Positions 12,779-21,364 are shown, numbered from the stretch's first letter. The stretch is 64,000 nt of DNA from Azonexus sp. (GCA_017983755.1 JAGOAU010000004.1:62001-126000); one strand, 5' to 3'. The notes: generated from the sequence alone by a model not told the origin. Program-made: numbers and translations.

Positions 12779-13788
12779 TCCTGCGGCACCGCGTCGATCT
12801 AGCGGCGAGCAATACGCTCGCCCTGCCGGGTCGGGCGGCGCTCTACGCTTCCATCGTCGATTCAGCGGCGCTGGTGGCGCACGAATTACAGCAGGTGCCG
12901 CGCTTCATCCTCGGCGGCGGCAGCAATCTGGTGCTGGGCGGCGATTTCGACGGACTGGTGCTGCACATGGCCATCCCCGGCAGACGCCTGCTCAGTGAAG
13001 ACAACGATGCCTGGTACGTTGGGGCGGGAGCCGGCGAGAACTGGCACGATTTCGTGCAATGGACGCTCGATCAAGGCTGGCCAGGGCTGGAAAACCTGAG
13101 CCTGATCCCCGGCACGGTGGGCGCCGCACCGATCCAGAATATCGGCGCCTACGGACTGGAGATCGCCGAGCGTTTTCACTCGCTGACCGCCTGGGATTTC
13201 GAAAAACGGGCATTTTTCAGCGTCGACCGCAACCAATGCCGTTTCGCCTACCGCGACAGCCTGTTCAAGCAGGAAGGCTGGCATCTGAGCGGGCGCGTGG
13301 CGATCACCGCGGTCGTCTTCCGCCTGCCCAAAGCCTGGGTCGCCAACATCCGCTACGAAGACGTGGCCCGGGAACTGGCTGCACGGGAAATCGCGTCGCC
13401 GACGCCGCATGATGTCGCCAGGGCCATCATCGCCATCCGTCAGCGCAAGCTGCCGGACCCGGCGGTGATCCCGAACGCTGGCAGTTTCTTCCACAATCCA
13501 CTGGTCGACCGCAAGCAGGCCGCCGCGCTGACCGCCGATTACCCGACTCTGCCCTGCTACCCGCAGCCCGATGGCCGGGTCAAGCTGGCCGCCGGCTGGC
13601 TGATCGAACAGGCCGGCTGGAAGGGGAAAAACCTCGGCCCGGTCGGCATGTACGAGAAACAGGCGCTGGTGCTGGTCAATCGCGGCGGTGCCACCGGCGC
13701 CGACGTCAGGCGCACGATGGCGGCCGTGCAGTCCGCCGTGCGCGACAAATTCGCGGTCGACCTCACTCCCGAACCGATTTTCCTATAG
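12775..13788 (+). CDS. murB: UDP-N-acetylenolpyruvoylglucosamine reductase MurB
   Basis: This 337-residue protein matches type I MurB (E. coli, about 340 residues). The FAD-binding loop [15 protein letters not shown], the segment [17 protein letters not shown], the Tyr-containing motif [10 protein letters not shown] and the catalytic-Ser segment [10 protein letters not shown] are all present. It reduces UDP-GlcNAc-enolpyruvate to UDP-MurNAc with NADPH in the cytosol. The start is the GTG that overlaps the metH stop by four bases, so it is translationally coupled to metH and may also come under the SAH riboswitch, an unusual pairing. A downstream repeat element begins on the last base of the stop codon. 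Confidence 0.95.
13201..13234 (+). repeat. Dispersed 34-bp repeat, copy inside murB
   Basis: The copy ends CAGCGTCGACCGCAACC after an A/T-rich half (GAAAAACGGGCATTTTT). It lies at murB residues FFSVDRNQ, just before a conserved motif, so part of the match may be due to protein conservation. Confidence 0.5.
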
Positions 13789-14052
13789 GGCATATTCGCA
13801 GTAAGCGACGGGCTGCGCAAGGGTCTGGCGGGGAGGCAGTGCAAGGCGTCGGTCGCGCGGTGCAGTGATCTGCACAAGCGAGCGGCAACGCGGCAATGCG
13901 CCCCGCCAGGTCCTTGCCCTTCGGGTTTGCCGGGACGGGCGGTCGCCGGTGTTGCTCGGCTTGGGAATGGAACAACCATTCCCGGCGCCTCGCGCCTTGG
14001 CGCCCCTTCCGCCCCGGCAAACGCAGTCCCGCCGATTACTGTGAGTACGCCC
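13788..14052. repeat. Structured intergenic element with imperfect terminal inverted repeats
   Basis: A 265-bp segment fills the space between the convergent murB and amidase genes. Its first 25 bases (13788-13812) match the reverse complement of its last 25 (14028-14052) at about 19 positions. Inside are perfect hairpins: GTGCAG/CTGCAC at 13860-13875, GGGAATGG/CCATTCCC at 13963-13983 and GGCGCC/GGCGCC at 13984-14004. A longer stem CTGGCGGGG (13825-13833) / CCCCGCCAG (13901-13909) encloses the first. The left end starts at the murB stop codon and the right end contains the amidase stop codon. No credible gene lies inside. It could be a MITE-like repeat, a structured RNA or a bidirectional transcript end. 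Confidence 0.55.
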
Positions 14053-14740
14053 TACCCGCCAGACAGGCGGCGATGCCAGTCGCCAGGGCATCCGCCATGC
14101 GCGCCTGACGATCGCCATCAAGCAGTTCCAGTTCCTCGTCGCGATGCTTGATGACCCCGGCCTCGAACAGCACTGCCGGGAAGGTCGCCTTGTGCAGGAC
14201 CACCAGGTTGTCGTAATACCAGACGCCGTTGTCGGCGTCGGCGGGCTGGTGCTTGCGGCCATGCCATTGCGTCGGCACGAAGCCGGCGCGGCGCAGCATG
14301 GCACCCATCGCCGAGGCGCAGCGCAGGCTGCCGGCGAGATCGGGATTGCGCCGCGAAACGAACAGCCCGAAACCGCGTTTCAGCATCGTATGGCTCATCT
14401 CCTCGCCATCCCAGTCCCAGAATTGCAGGAACTCCGGGCTGATCGAATCATGATGGACTGAGATGAAGAAATCGCTGCCGCGCGCCTGCTCCGGCCGCTC
14501 GGCGAGACTGCCGGCGTCACCGGCAAAATTGATCTCGCGTACCTCGATCCCCTCGGCACGCAATGCCCCGGCCAGCCAGCCGGCGAAATCGAGGTTGAAG
14601 GCGAACTCGCTGCGCCCGCGGGCGCTGGTCGCCCCCGGGTCGGCAAGGGTATGGCCGACATCGACGGCAACCCGCGGCGCGGCGACGGTTGCGGTCGACG
14701 CCCAGAAACAGGCCAAAATCAGCAGGCGCAGAAATTCCAT
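14036..14740 (-). CDS. N-acetylmuramoyl-L-alanine amidase (amidase_3 type), exported
   Basis: This 234-residue protein has a signal peptide (MEFLRLLILACFWASTATVAA) and a single zinc amidase domain. Zinc-ligand motifs are VAVDVGHT (His), the Glu in GRSEFAFNLD, and FISVHHDS (His); VLFEAGVIKH supplies the late Glu. It cleaves the amide between MurNAc and L-Ala in the periplasm. It lacks the AMIN targeting domain of AmiC, so it is a minimal form. The signal peptide overlaps a copy of the dispersed 34-bp repeat. The last codons (GRAYSQ and stop) lie within the right end of the structured intergenic element. Confidence 0.88.
   Translation of the reverse strand: MEFLRLLILACFWASTATVAAPRVAVDVGHTLADPGATSARGRSEFAFNLDFAGWLAGALRAEGIEVREINFAGDAGSLAERPEQARGSDFFISVHHDSISPEFLQFWDWDGEEMSHTMLKRGFGLFVSRRNPDLAGSLRCASAMGAMLRRAGFVPTQWHGRKHQPADADNGVWYYDNLVVLHKATFPAVLFEAGVIKHRDEELELLDGDRQARMADALATGIAACLAGRAYSQ
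14687..14720 (-). repeat. Dispersed 34-bp repeat, full copy in amidase signal peptide
   Basis: On the minus strand it reads GATTTTGGCCTGTTTCTG then GGCGTCGACCGCAACC. It encodes the residues LILACFWASTAT of the signal peptide. Confidence 0.65.
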
Positions 14741-14795
14741 GCACGGATTATCGCGGCAAACTACACTGCACGTTTTGGATCCCGCGAAATCGATC

Positions 14796-15176
14796 ATGCA
14801 CCTGCGCCTAGTCACCCTGCTCCCGCTTCTGGTCGCCCTGCCCCTGCCCACTCTTGCGCAGGACAAAAGCGGCCCCGAGGTCTTCGCCGCGGTCTGCATC
14901 GAGTGTCATGGCAGCGGCAAAGACAATGCGCCGGTCTTCGGCGACCGCAAGCGCTGGGGGAAACTGGTCCGCGAAGGGCTCGACGACCTGGTGCCGGCAG
15001 CCCTGCGCGGCGTGCGCAAGATGCCGGCGATGGGCGGCAACCCGCAGCTCAGCGACCTTGAAGTGGCACGCGCCGTGGTTTACATGGCGAATGGCGGTGG
15101 CGGCAAGTTTGCCGAACCGACCGCCGCCGACGCCGCGCGCTGGCGCAAGAAGGCCGACGCCCGCAAAAAGGGCTGA
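14796..15176 (+). CDS. Small periplasmic cytochrome c (c5-like)
   Basis: This 126-residue protein has a signal peptide (MHLRLVTLLPLLVALPLPTLAQ) and one class I cytochrome c domain: heme-binding CIECHG, and the distal Met in KMPAMGGNPQLSDLEVARAV, followed by the usual C-terminal helix. A basic tail (WRKKADARKKG) ends it. It is probably an electron shuttle to a terminal oxidase or reductase. It is divergent from the amidase; no oxidase gene is nearby, so the partner is unknown. Confidence 0.9.
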   Translation: MHLRLVTLLPLLVALPLPTLAQDKSGPEVFAAVCIECHGSGKDNAPVFGDRKRWGKLVREGLDDLVPAALRGVRKMPAMGGNPQLSDLEVARAVVYMANGGGGKFAEPTAADAARWRKKADARKKG

Positions 15177-15205
15177 GGCACGCTGCTTCCGGTACCCGCC
15201 GCGAC

Positions 15206-15529
15206 CTAGAAATCCGCCGCCGCTTCCCAGACGACGTTGGCCTTCGGGCCGCCCTTGCTGCTGCGTTCGAGCATGTCGATCAGCGGCCAGGCGCGCGGGC
15301 CGAGCGTCACCGGCGGCTCGCCGCCCGCTTCCGCCTCGTCCGCCTTGCCGCCACCGGCCTCGCCACGCGCCACCGCCGCGCGCAACAGGTGCGCCGCCGG
15401 CAACATCTCGTCGCGGGTAAAGGTGCCGCGCCGGCTCGTTTCCTTGCCGACCGCCTGTAACAGGGTGCGCGCCACGTCGGCGAACATCATCAGTTCGCCG
15501 GTTTCGCTCGATGTGAATGTAACCAACAT
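15206..15529 (-). CDS. DUF1840 domain protein
   Basis: This 107-residue cytosolic protein begins MLVTFTSSETGELMMFADVARTLLQAVGK, the recognisable start of the DUF1840 family found mainly in betaproteobacteria, and ends with the conserved segment on one side of ANVVWEAAADF. The middle is Gly/Ala/Glu-rich and probably flexible. The function is unknown. It is tail-to-tail with the cytochrome gene and divergent from the methyltransferase-like gene. Confidence 0.8.
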   Translation of the reverse strand: MLVTFTSSETGELMMFADVARTLLQAVGKETSRRGTFTRDEMLPAAHLLRAAVARGEAGGGKADEAEAGGEPPVTLGPRAWPLIDMLERSSKGGPKANVVWEAAADF

Positions 15530-15611
15530 GGGGAACTCCTCCGCCTTGTCCGTGCTTCAGGTTGTCAGACCGACCGCGCATCATGCAGAATGGCTGCAGG
15601 AGAGTCTGCAT

Positions 15612-16262
15612 ATGACAACCAATATTAACGCCAATCCCCTGGAACCGGGGAATGACGAACTCGAGCGCTTCGCCCTTGAAGAATGCATCAAGCGCCAGCG
15701 CGTAGACCACCATACATCGGTGCTGATCATTCCCGCCGCCCGCTGCGAGCTGGCCAAGCGTTTCGCCCAGCTCGAAGCTCGCGTCATCCTCGGCGACGAT
15801 CCCGCGCGCAAGCAGGAAATCGAAGGGCGCATCCTGGCCGCCGGCTTCAGCGACGAAGTCCGCTTCACACCCTGCACCCTCGACCATCTGCCCGACGAGC
15901 TGCCGGGCGAACCGTTCGACATCATCATGGTGCGCCGCGGCCTGTGCGGTCTGCGCTACGAACACGCCCGCCAGGTCGTGCGCCAGCTCCTGCTCAAGCT
16001 GCGCATCGGCGGCAAGCTCTACCTGTCGATCCACGGCCTGCATTCCGAACTGAGCGACGGTTATGCCGGCCACGATCAGCGCAGCGAGGAACGCTACGCC
16101 CCGCTTGCGCCGGCGATGGCCAAGAAATACGGGATCGCCGGGCCGGTCTGTCTCTACAGCGAGCGCAATCTCTTCATGCTGCTGCTCGAAGCCGGCGGCA
16201 GCGTGCTGCGTACCATGACCACCACCTACGGCAACGTGAAGGGCGTGGCGGTCCGGGTTTGA
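15612..16262 (+). CDS. SAM-methyltransferase-like protein of unknown function
   Basis: This 216-residue protein starts at the ATG preceded by CAGGAGAG. The middle has a Rossmann-like pattern reminiscent of class I methyltransferases (FDIIMVRRGLCGLRYEHARQVVRQLLLKLRIGGKLYLSIHG), but a clear glycine-rich SAM loop (motif I) is not visible. The ends are unlike any family I know. Its stop overlaps the TTG start of the ROK kinase, so the two are coupled. I treat the methyltransferase label as a fold resemblance only. Confidence 0.55.
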   Translation: MTTNINANPLEPGNDELERFALEECIKRQRVDHHTSVLIIPAARCELAKRFAQLEARVILGDDPARKQEIEGRILAAGFSDEVRFTPCTLDHLPDELPGEPFDIIMVRRGLCGLRYEHARQVVRQLLLKLRIGGKLYLSIHGLHSELSDGYAGHDQRSEERYAPLAPAMAKKYGIAGPVCLYSERNLFMLLLEAGGSVLRTMTTTYGNVKGVAVRV

Positions 16263-17161
16263 GCCGCTTGCGCCTCGGTGTCGACCTCGGCGGCACCAAG
16301 ATCGAGATCATCGCGCTGGACGATGCCGGTCGCGCCGTGCTGCGCCGGCGCATCGCCACCCCGCAGGGCGATTACGGGGAAACCGTCAGGGCCGTCGCCA
16401 GCCTGGTGACGACGGTCGAGACCGAACTGGGCGAGCGCGGCTCGCTCGGCATCGGCATTCCCGGTGCCGAATCGCCGGGCGGCGGGCTGATCAGGAACGC
16501 CAACTCGACCTGCCTGATCGGCCGCCCGCTGCGCGCCGACCTCGAAACACTGCTGCAGCGCGACGTTCGTCTGGCCAACGACGCCAACTGCTTCGCCCTC
16601 TCGGAAGCAACGGATGGCGCCGGGCGCGGCACCGAGGTCGTGTTCGGCGTCATCCTCGGCACCGGCGTCGGCGGCGGCATCGTCGTCCGCGGCCATCTCC
16701 TCGCCGGCGCCAACGCCATCGCCGGCGAATGGGGACACAATCCGCTGCCCTTGCCGGCAGCCGCCGACCTGCCGCTGCCCACCTGCTATTGCGGGCGCCA
16801 CGGCTGCATCGAAACCTACCTCTGCGGGCCGGCGCTGACCCGCGACCATGCCCGGCAGACTGGGGAAACGCTCAGTCCGGCACAGATCGATGCACGCGCC
16901 AGCGCCGGCGATCGGGCATGCGAAGCCACCCTGCAGCGTTACGAGGCGCGCCTCGGCCGGGCGCTGGCCAACGTCATCAACCTGCTCGATCCGCAGGTGA
17001 TCGTCCTCGGCGGCGGCCTCTCGAACCTGCAGCGGCTTTACCGCAATCTTCCCGCCTGTTGCGGTCCACACGTTTTTTCGGACGTTTTCTATACGAGAAT
17101 CGTCCCGCCGGCACATGGGGATTCCTCGGGGGTGCGCGGCGCGGCATGGCTGTGGGATTGA
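16259..17161 (+). CDS. ROK family sugar kinase (NagK/fructokinase type)
   Basis: This 300-residue kinase has the ATP-binding N-terminus LGVDLGGTKIEIIALD, the sugar-binding segment GIPGAESP, and the ROK zinc motif CYCGRHGCIETYLCGPAL. C-terminal LLDPQVIVLGGGLSN completes the fold. It phosphorylates a hexose or amino-sugar; N-acetylglucosamine or fructose are the usual substrates of this subgroup, and I cannot choose between them. The start is a TTG that overlaps the preceding stop (TTGA). Confidence 0.88.
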   Translation: MSRLRLGVDLGGTKIEIIALDDAGRAVLRRRIATPQGDYGETVRAVASLVTTVETELGERGSLGIGIPGAESPGGGLIRNANSTCLIGRPLRADLETLLQRDVRLANDANCFALSEATDGAGRGTEVVFGVILGTGVGGGIVVRGHLLAGANAIAGEWGHNPLPLPAAADLPLPTCYCGRHGCIETYLCGPALTRDHARQTGETLSPAQIDARASAGDRACEATLQRYEARLGRALANVINLLDPQVIVLGGGLSNLQRLYRNLPACCGPHVFSDVFYTRIVPPAHGDSSGVRGAAWLWD

Positions 17162-17179
17162 TGGCAAAATCACGCGACC

Positions 17180-17884
17180 ATGACCCACATTTCCCTCTTC
17201 ATCGGCGGCATTGCCCCGCTCCCCGACAGCGGACGCCCGACCGGCATGTTCAAGCATCCCGTCCGCGCCGCGCTGCATCTCGGCCCTGAAGGCTTTGCCG
17301 GCGACGAGCAGGCCGACCGCCGCGTCCACGGCGGCCCGGAAAAGGCCATCCATCTCTATCCGGCTGCCCACTACGCAAGCCTCGCCGCAAAGTTTCCGGA
17401 AGCTGCCGCGCAGCTGCAGCCGGGCAGCCTCGGGGAAAACATTTCCAGCCCGACGCTTGATGAAACGCAGGTTCGCGTCGGCGACATCTTCCGGCTCGGC
17501 GAGGCCCGCCTGCAGGTCTGCCAGCCGCGCAGCCCGTGCTGGAAGATCGATGACCGGTTCGGCTGCGATGGCATGGCCGCCTATATTGCCGAGCAGCGCC
17601 TGACCGGCTGGTATTTCCGCGTCCTGCTGCCAGGAACAGTTACGCCGGAGGCCAGTCTGGACCTCGTCGAATCCGCCGCCGATGCGCCGACCCTTGCCGC
17701 CGCGATGGCGCTCTGGGCCACGCACCGGCCTGCCCCGGCGGCCCTCCGGCAGCTGGCCGCCACACCGGGTATCGCTGCCGGCTGGCAACGCAAGATCGTC
17801 GACCGCCTCGCCTGGTTGGAAAAACAGGGGGGCGAGGCGTCAGCGCCGCCGGCGTTCCACGTGAAACCGGAGGCCGGCGCATGA
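17180..17884 (+). CDS. MOSC domain protein (YiiM-like)
   Basis: This 234-residue protein has a MOSC domain (GDEQADRRVHGGPEKAIHLYP; GENISSPTLDETQVRVGDIFRLG; the Cys in QPRSPCWKID) followed by a C-terminal 3-alpha bundle (TLAAAMALWATHRPAPAALRQLA). This is the YiiM arrangement, linked to molybdenum-cofactor enzymes that reduce N-hydroxylated compounds. The C-terminal codons contain a parS-type palindrome, and the stop overlaps the next ATG by four bases. Confidence 0.88.
   Translation: MTHISLFIGGIAPLPDSGRPTGMFKHPVRAALHLGPEGFAGDEQADRRVHGGPEKAIHLYPAAHYASLAAKFPEAAAQLQPGSLGENISSPTLDETQVRVGDIFRLGEARLQVCQPRSPCWKIDDRFGCDGMAAYIAEQRLTGWYFRVLLPGTVTPEASLDLVESAADAPTLAAAMALWATHRPAPAALRQLAATPGIAAGWQRKIVDRLAWLEKQGGEASAPPAFHVKPEAGA
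17854..17867. promoter_or_regulatory. parS-type ParB site at the end of the MOSC gene
   Basis: GTTCCACGTGAAAC fits the parS consensus (TGTTNCACGTGAAACA core). It encodes FHVKP in the tail of the MOSC protein. Confidence 0.75.
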
Positions 17885-19092
17885 CGCTCGACAACCGCCA
17901 GTTGTGGCTGCGCCTGTTCCTGCCCTTCGCCGCCGGCTATTTCCTGTCCTACCTCTACCGCACGGCAAACGCCGTCATCGGCCCGGTTCTGGCCCGTGAC
18001 CTCGGCCTCGGCGACAACGCGCTGGGCCTGCTGACCAGCACCTATTTCCTCGCCTTCGGCGCTGCCCAGTTGCCGCTCGGCATGCTGCTCGACCGCTTCG
18101 GCCCGCGCCGCGTCGAGGCTGCGCTGCTGCTGATCGCCGCAGCCGGCGCCGCGGCCTTCGCCTGGTCCGATACGCTGAGCGGCCTCGCCGTCGGCCGCGC
18201 GCTGATCGGCCTCGGCGTTTCGGCCTGCCTGATGGCCTCATTCAAGGCTTTCTCGCAATGGTTCCCGCCCGAGCGCCAGGCTTCGCTGACCGGCTGGATC
18301 ATGGCCTCGGGCGGCCTCGGCGCGCTCGCCGCCTCGAAACCGCTGGAACTGGCGCTCGGCTTCGCCGGCTGGCGCGAGATCATGCTGGGGCTGGCGGTGA
18401 CCACGCTGCTGGTCGCCACCGCCCTGTGGTGGTTCGTGCCGGACAAGGAAGGCCCGAAGGGCGCCGGCTTTGCCGAACAACTGGCCGGCGTCCGCCAGGT
18501 GTTCACCAGCCGCCAATTCTGGCGTTACGCGCCAATGGGCTTCTGGATGACCGGCGGCTTCATGGCCGTGCAGGGCCTGTGGGCGACGCGCTGGATGAGC
18601 GTCATCGAACATCTCGACCGCACCGCCATCGCCGCCCGCCTGACCTGGATCAGCGGCACCATGCTCGCCGGCTTCCTGTTCATGGGATTCTTTGCCGCCG
18701 CGCTGGTGCGGCGCGGGATCAAGCTCGAGCATGTCTATCTGGTTGCCATGCTAGCGGCCATCGTCAGCCTGGCCGGCCTGACCCTCTTTCCCGGGTACGG
18801 CAGCGACTGGTTGTGGCCGGTACTCGGCGCCTGCTTCTCGCTGTCCAACATCGCCTATTCGCTGGTCGCCCAGACCTTCCCGCCAGCCTTGTCGGGACGT
18901 GCCAACACCGCCCTCAACCTGCTCGTCTTCGCCGGCGCCTTCGGCCTGCAATGGGGTTTCGGCGCCCTCGTCGACCTGCTCCAGGCTGGCGGCTGGGCCA
19001 CCGAGGGCGCATACCGTACCGGCTTCCTGACCCTGCTGGCCGGCCAGGTCGCCGCCTTCGCCTGGCTGTTCGTCTCCGGTCGACGCCGATAA
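17881..19092 (+). CDS. MFS transporter
   Basis: This is a 403-residue, twelve-helix major facilitator with the N-terminal motif FAAGYFLSYLYRTANAVIGPVLARDLG and the loop-2 motif GMLLDRFGPRRVE. It resembles the NarK/sugar-phosphate side of the superfamily more than drug exporters, but I cannot name a substrate. It overlaps the MOSC gene by ATGA, so the two are translated together. The last codons overlap a diverged copy of the dispersed repeat. Confidence 0.85.
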   Translation: MTLDNRQLWLRLFLPFAAGYFLSYLYRTANAVIGPVLARDLGLGDNALGLLTSTYFLAFGAAQLPLGMLLDRFGPRRVEAALLLIAAAGAAAFAWSDTLSGLAVGRALIGLGVSACLMASFKAFSQWFPPERQASLTGWIMASGGLGALAASKPLELALGFAGWREIMLGLAVTTLLVATALWWFVPDKEGPKGAGFAEQLAGVRQVFTSRQFWRYAPMGFWMTGGFMAVQGLWATRWMSVIEHLDRTAIAARLTWISGTMLAGFLFMGFFAAALVRRGIKLEHVYLVAMLAAIVSLAGLTLFPGYGSDWLWPVLGACFSLSNIAYSLVAQTFPPALSGRANTALNLLVFAGAFGLQWGFGALVDLLQAGGWATEGAYRTGFLTLLAGQVAAFAWLFVSGRRR

Positions 19093-19105
19093 GGCGGCAA
19101 AAATC
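19076..19105 (-). repeat. Dispersed repeat, diverged copy at MFS gene end
   Basis: On the minus strand it reads GATTTTTGCCGCCTTATC then GGCGTCGACCGG. It spans the MFS stop codon and the first base pairs beyond the priA stop. Confidence 0.45.
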
Positions 19106-21086
19106 AGAACTCCAGCGGATCAACCTCGAGATGCCAGCGCAGCCTTGACGGCGCCTTGATACCCTCGATGGCTTCCCGCCAGCGCGGCAGAAACGCCTGC
19201 AGCGCCGGACGCGACGGCGACTCGGCGAGCAGCTGGCCGCGCTCGAGACTGGCGAGGCGCGAGAGTTTCATCGGCACCGGATCGTATAGGGCGACGTTCG
19301 GATGCGCCTGCACCACCGGCAAGGCGCAGGCGGTGCTAAGAAAGGCGATGGCATCCGCCATCTCCGGCGCCTCGGCGCGCAGCATGGCCTGGAAGGCATA
19401 AGGCGGAAAGCCGGCCTGCTCGCGCTCCTTGAGCAGGGCAGCGGCAAAGCCCGGGTAATCGTGGGTGGCCAGCGCCGCATACAGCGGGTGGTCCGGATAT
19501 TCGGTCTGGATCAGCACCTCGCCTTTCAGTTCGGCGCGCCCGGCGCGCCCGGCCACCTGCATCAACTGGGCAAACAGCCGCTCCGGCGCCCGCCAGTCGG
19601 CGGCGAACAACGCGGCATCGGCGCCGAGCACGCCGACCAGCGTCAATTTCGGGAAATCGTGGCCCTTGGCCAGCATCTGCGTGCCGACCAGAATGTCGGC
19701 CTCGCCGCCGTGGATGCGTTCGAGCATGGCTTCCCATTGCTTGCGGCTTTTCACCGAGTCGCGGTCGACGCGCAGGATGCGCGCTTCCGGGAACTGTTCC
19801 TGCAGCCAGACTTCGACCCGCTGCGTACCGCGGCCGAAGGGGTGGATGTCCTGATTGCCGCAAGTCGGGCAGGCTTTCGGCACGCGGTTCTCGAAACCGC
19901 AATGGTGACAGCGCAGACGGCGCTCGGCCAGATGCAGCACCAGATTGGCGGCGCAGCGCGTGCAGCGCGACACCCAGCCGCAGGCCGGGCACGCCAGCAC
20001 CGGCGCGTAGCCACGGCGGTTGAGGAAAACCAGGCTCTGCTCGCCACGCGCCAAGCGCTCCCTGATGGCGGCGATCAGCGGTTCGCTGACGCCCTCCCTG
20101 AGCACCATTTTCCGGGTGTCCAGCAGGTCGACCGCAGGCAGCACGGCGGCCGGGTTGGCCCGCTCGCGCAGGTTGAGCAGGCCATAGCGCCGGCCCTGCG
20201 CATTGGCCCAGGATTCCAGCGAGGGCGTCGCCGAACCGAGCAGGACCGGGATGCCGAGCTGGCGCGCGCGGAAGACCGCGACATCGCGGGCAGAGTAGCG
20301 CATGCCATCCTGCTGCTTGAACGATGGGTCGTGTTCTTCGTCGACGACGATCAGCCCGAGGCGCGGCATCGGCGCGAAGATGGCCAGCCGGGTCCCGAGC
20401 ACGATCCCGGCCTCGCCGGCGAGAGCGGCTCGCCAGTTGCGTTCGCGGGCGGCCTCGGCCAGTTCGCTGTGCAGCGATACCACCACCGCTTCGGGAAAGC
20501 GGGCGCGCACCCGGCTTTCGAGTTGCGGCGTCAGGTTGATTTCCGGCACCAGCAGCAGCACCTGCTGGCCGGCCGCCAGCATGCGTTCGACCAGACGCAG
20601 GTAAACCTCGGTCTTGCCGCTGCCGGTGACGCCGTGCAGCAAATGGGCAGCGAAACCGCCTTGCACGCCGATGCTGGCCAGCACGGACGCCTGCTCCGCA
20701 GTCAGTTCCGGGACCGGCGCCGCCGCCGGCGGACGACTGGCGCGGGCCTGACGGCGGACCGGCGGAACGACCCGCTTGAGGCCGGCAGGCAATGCCTGCA
20801 TCACCACTTCGCCAAGCGGCGCCTGATAGTAAGTGCTCGCAAATTCACACAGCCTGAAGAAGTCGGCAGGCAGCGGCGGCAAGTCGTGCAGGATTTCGCC
20901 GGCCGCTTTCAACTGGTCCAGCGGCCATTCGCTGCTGGCGGCAACGTCGACGATGACGCCGACACGTTCGCCGCGCCCGAACGGCACCCTTACGCGACAG
21001 CCGATATCCGCGGTCGACGCTTCCGCAGCGACATAATCGAACAGGCGATGCAGCGGCAGGTCGAGGGCGACACGTAGGACGGGCAT
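19104..21086 (-). CDS. priA: Primosomal helicase PriA
   Basis: This 660-residue protein starts at MPVLRVALDLPLHRLFDYV, the typical PriA opening; the longer frame is rejected. The N-terminal 3'-DNA-binding domain is followed by a helicase core with Walker A GVTGSGKTEVYL and DEEH box, and an inserted zinc region with paired cysteines (CPACGWVSRCTRC, CHHCG, CPTCG). PriA recognises stalled forks and reloads the replicative helicase. A group of three DnaA-box-like sequences lies 54-88 bases upstream of its start. Confidence 0.96.
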   Translation of the reverse strand: MPVLRVALDLPLHRLFDYVAAEASTADIGCRVRVPFGRGERVGVIVDVAASSEWPLDQLKAAGEILHDLPPLPADFFRLCEFASTYYQAPLGEVVMQALPAGLKRVVPPVRRQARASRPPAAAPVPELTAEQASVLASIGVQGGFAAHLLHGVTGSGKTEVYLRLVERMLAAGQQVLLLVPEINLTPQLESRVRARFPEAVVVSLHSELAEAARERNWRAALAGEAGIVLGTRLAIFAPMPRLGLIVVDEEHDPSFKQQDGMRYSARDVAVFRARQLGIPVLLGSATPSLESWANAQGRRYGLLNLRERANPAAVLPAVDLLDTRKMVLREGVSEPLIAAIRERLARGEQSLVFLNRRGYAPVLACPACGWVSRCTRCAANLVLHLAERRLRCHHCGFENRVPKACPTCGNQDIHPFGRGTQRVEVWLQEQFPEARILRVDRDSVKSRKQWEAMLERIHGGEADILVGTQMLAKGHDFPKLTLVGVLGADAALFAADWRAPERLFAQLMQVAGRAGRAELKGEVLIQTEYPDHPLYAALATHDYPGFAAALLKEREQAGFPPYAFQAMLRAEAPEMADAIAFLSTACALPVVQAHPNVALYDPVPMKLSRLASLERGQLLAESPSRPALQAFLPRWREAIEGIKAPSRLRWHLEVDPLEF

Positions 21087-21139
21087 GGCCGGGCTCTCGC
21101 AATGCCAAAAAACCACACGCAAATCAGGGATTTTTCGGC

Positions 21140-21174
21140 TTGTCCACAAATACTGTGGATAACTTTGTGGATTG
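21140..21174. promoter_or_regulatory. Cluster of three DnaA-box-like sites upstream of priA
   Basis: TTGTCCACA (21140-21148), a perfect TGTGGATAA (21154-21162) and TGTGGATTG (21166-21174) are closely spaced and followed by about 120 bases of A/T-rich sequence. This may be a DnaA-regulated promoter for priA or a secondary DnaA-binding locus. It is about 33 kb from dnaA. Confidence 0.6.
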
Positions 21175-21311
21175 CTTTTGGATGGATGCGCTAAGTAACG
21201 GCGCCGTAAGGATTTTGTTACTTTGCCGAAATATTAGGCGATTCAACAAATGCCGTTAAATCATTGAGTTACGACAAAAAAGAACTGTCAAGGGGTGGCT
21301 TCGAATTTTTT

Positions 21312-21364
21312 TCGGGCGAGATGCACGATTCTGTGCATAAGTCACGCTTCTCGCCCGATTTTTT
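21312..21364 (+). terminator. Plus-strand intrinsic terminator with no plus-strand gene
   Basis: TCGGGCGAGA (21312-21321) pairs with TCTCGCCCGA (21349-21358) and is followed by six T. A smaller perfect hairpin (ATGCAC/GTGCAT) lies within the loop. Both flanking genes (priA, hemE) are on the minus strand, so the terminator would end an unannotated plus-strand transcript. Confidence 0.6.

Noticed and set aside
13789-14035. Short open frames on both strands between murB and the amidase
   Set aside because: They are Arg/Pro/Ala-rich, have no ribosome site and are explained by the structured, symmetric element.
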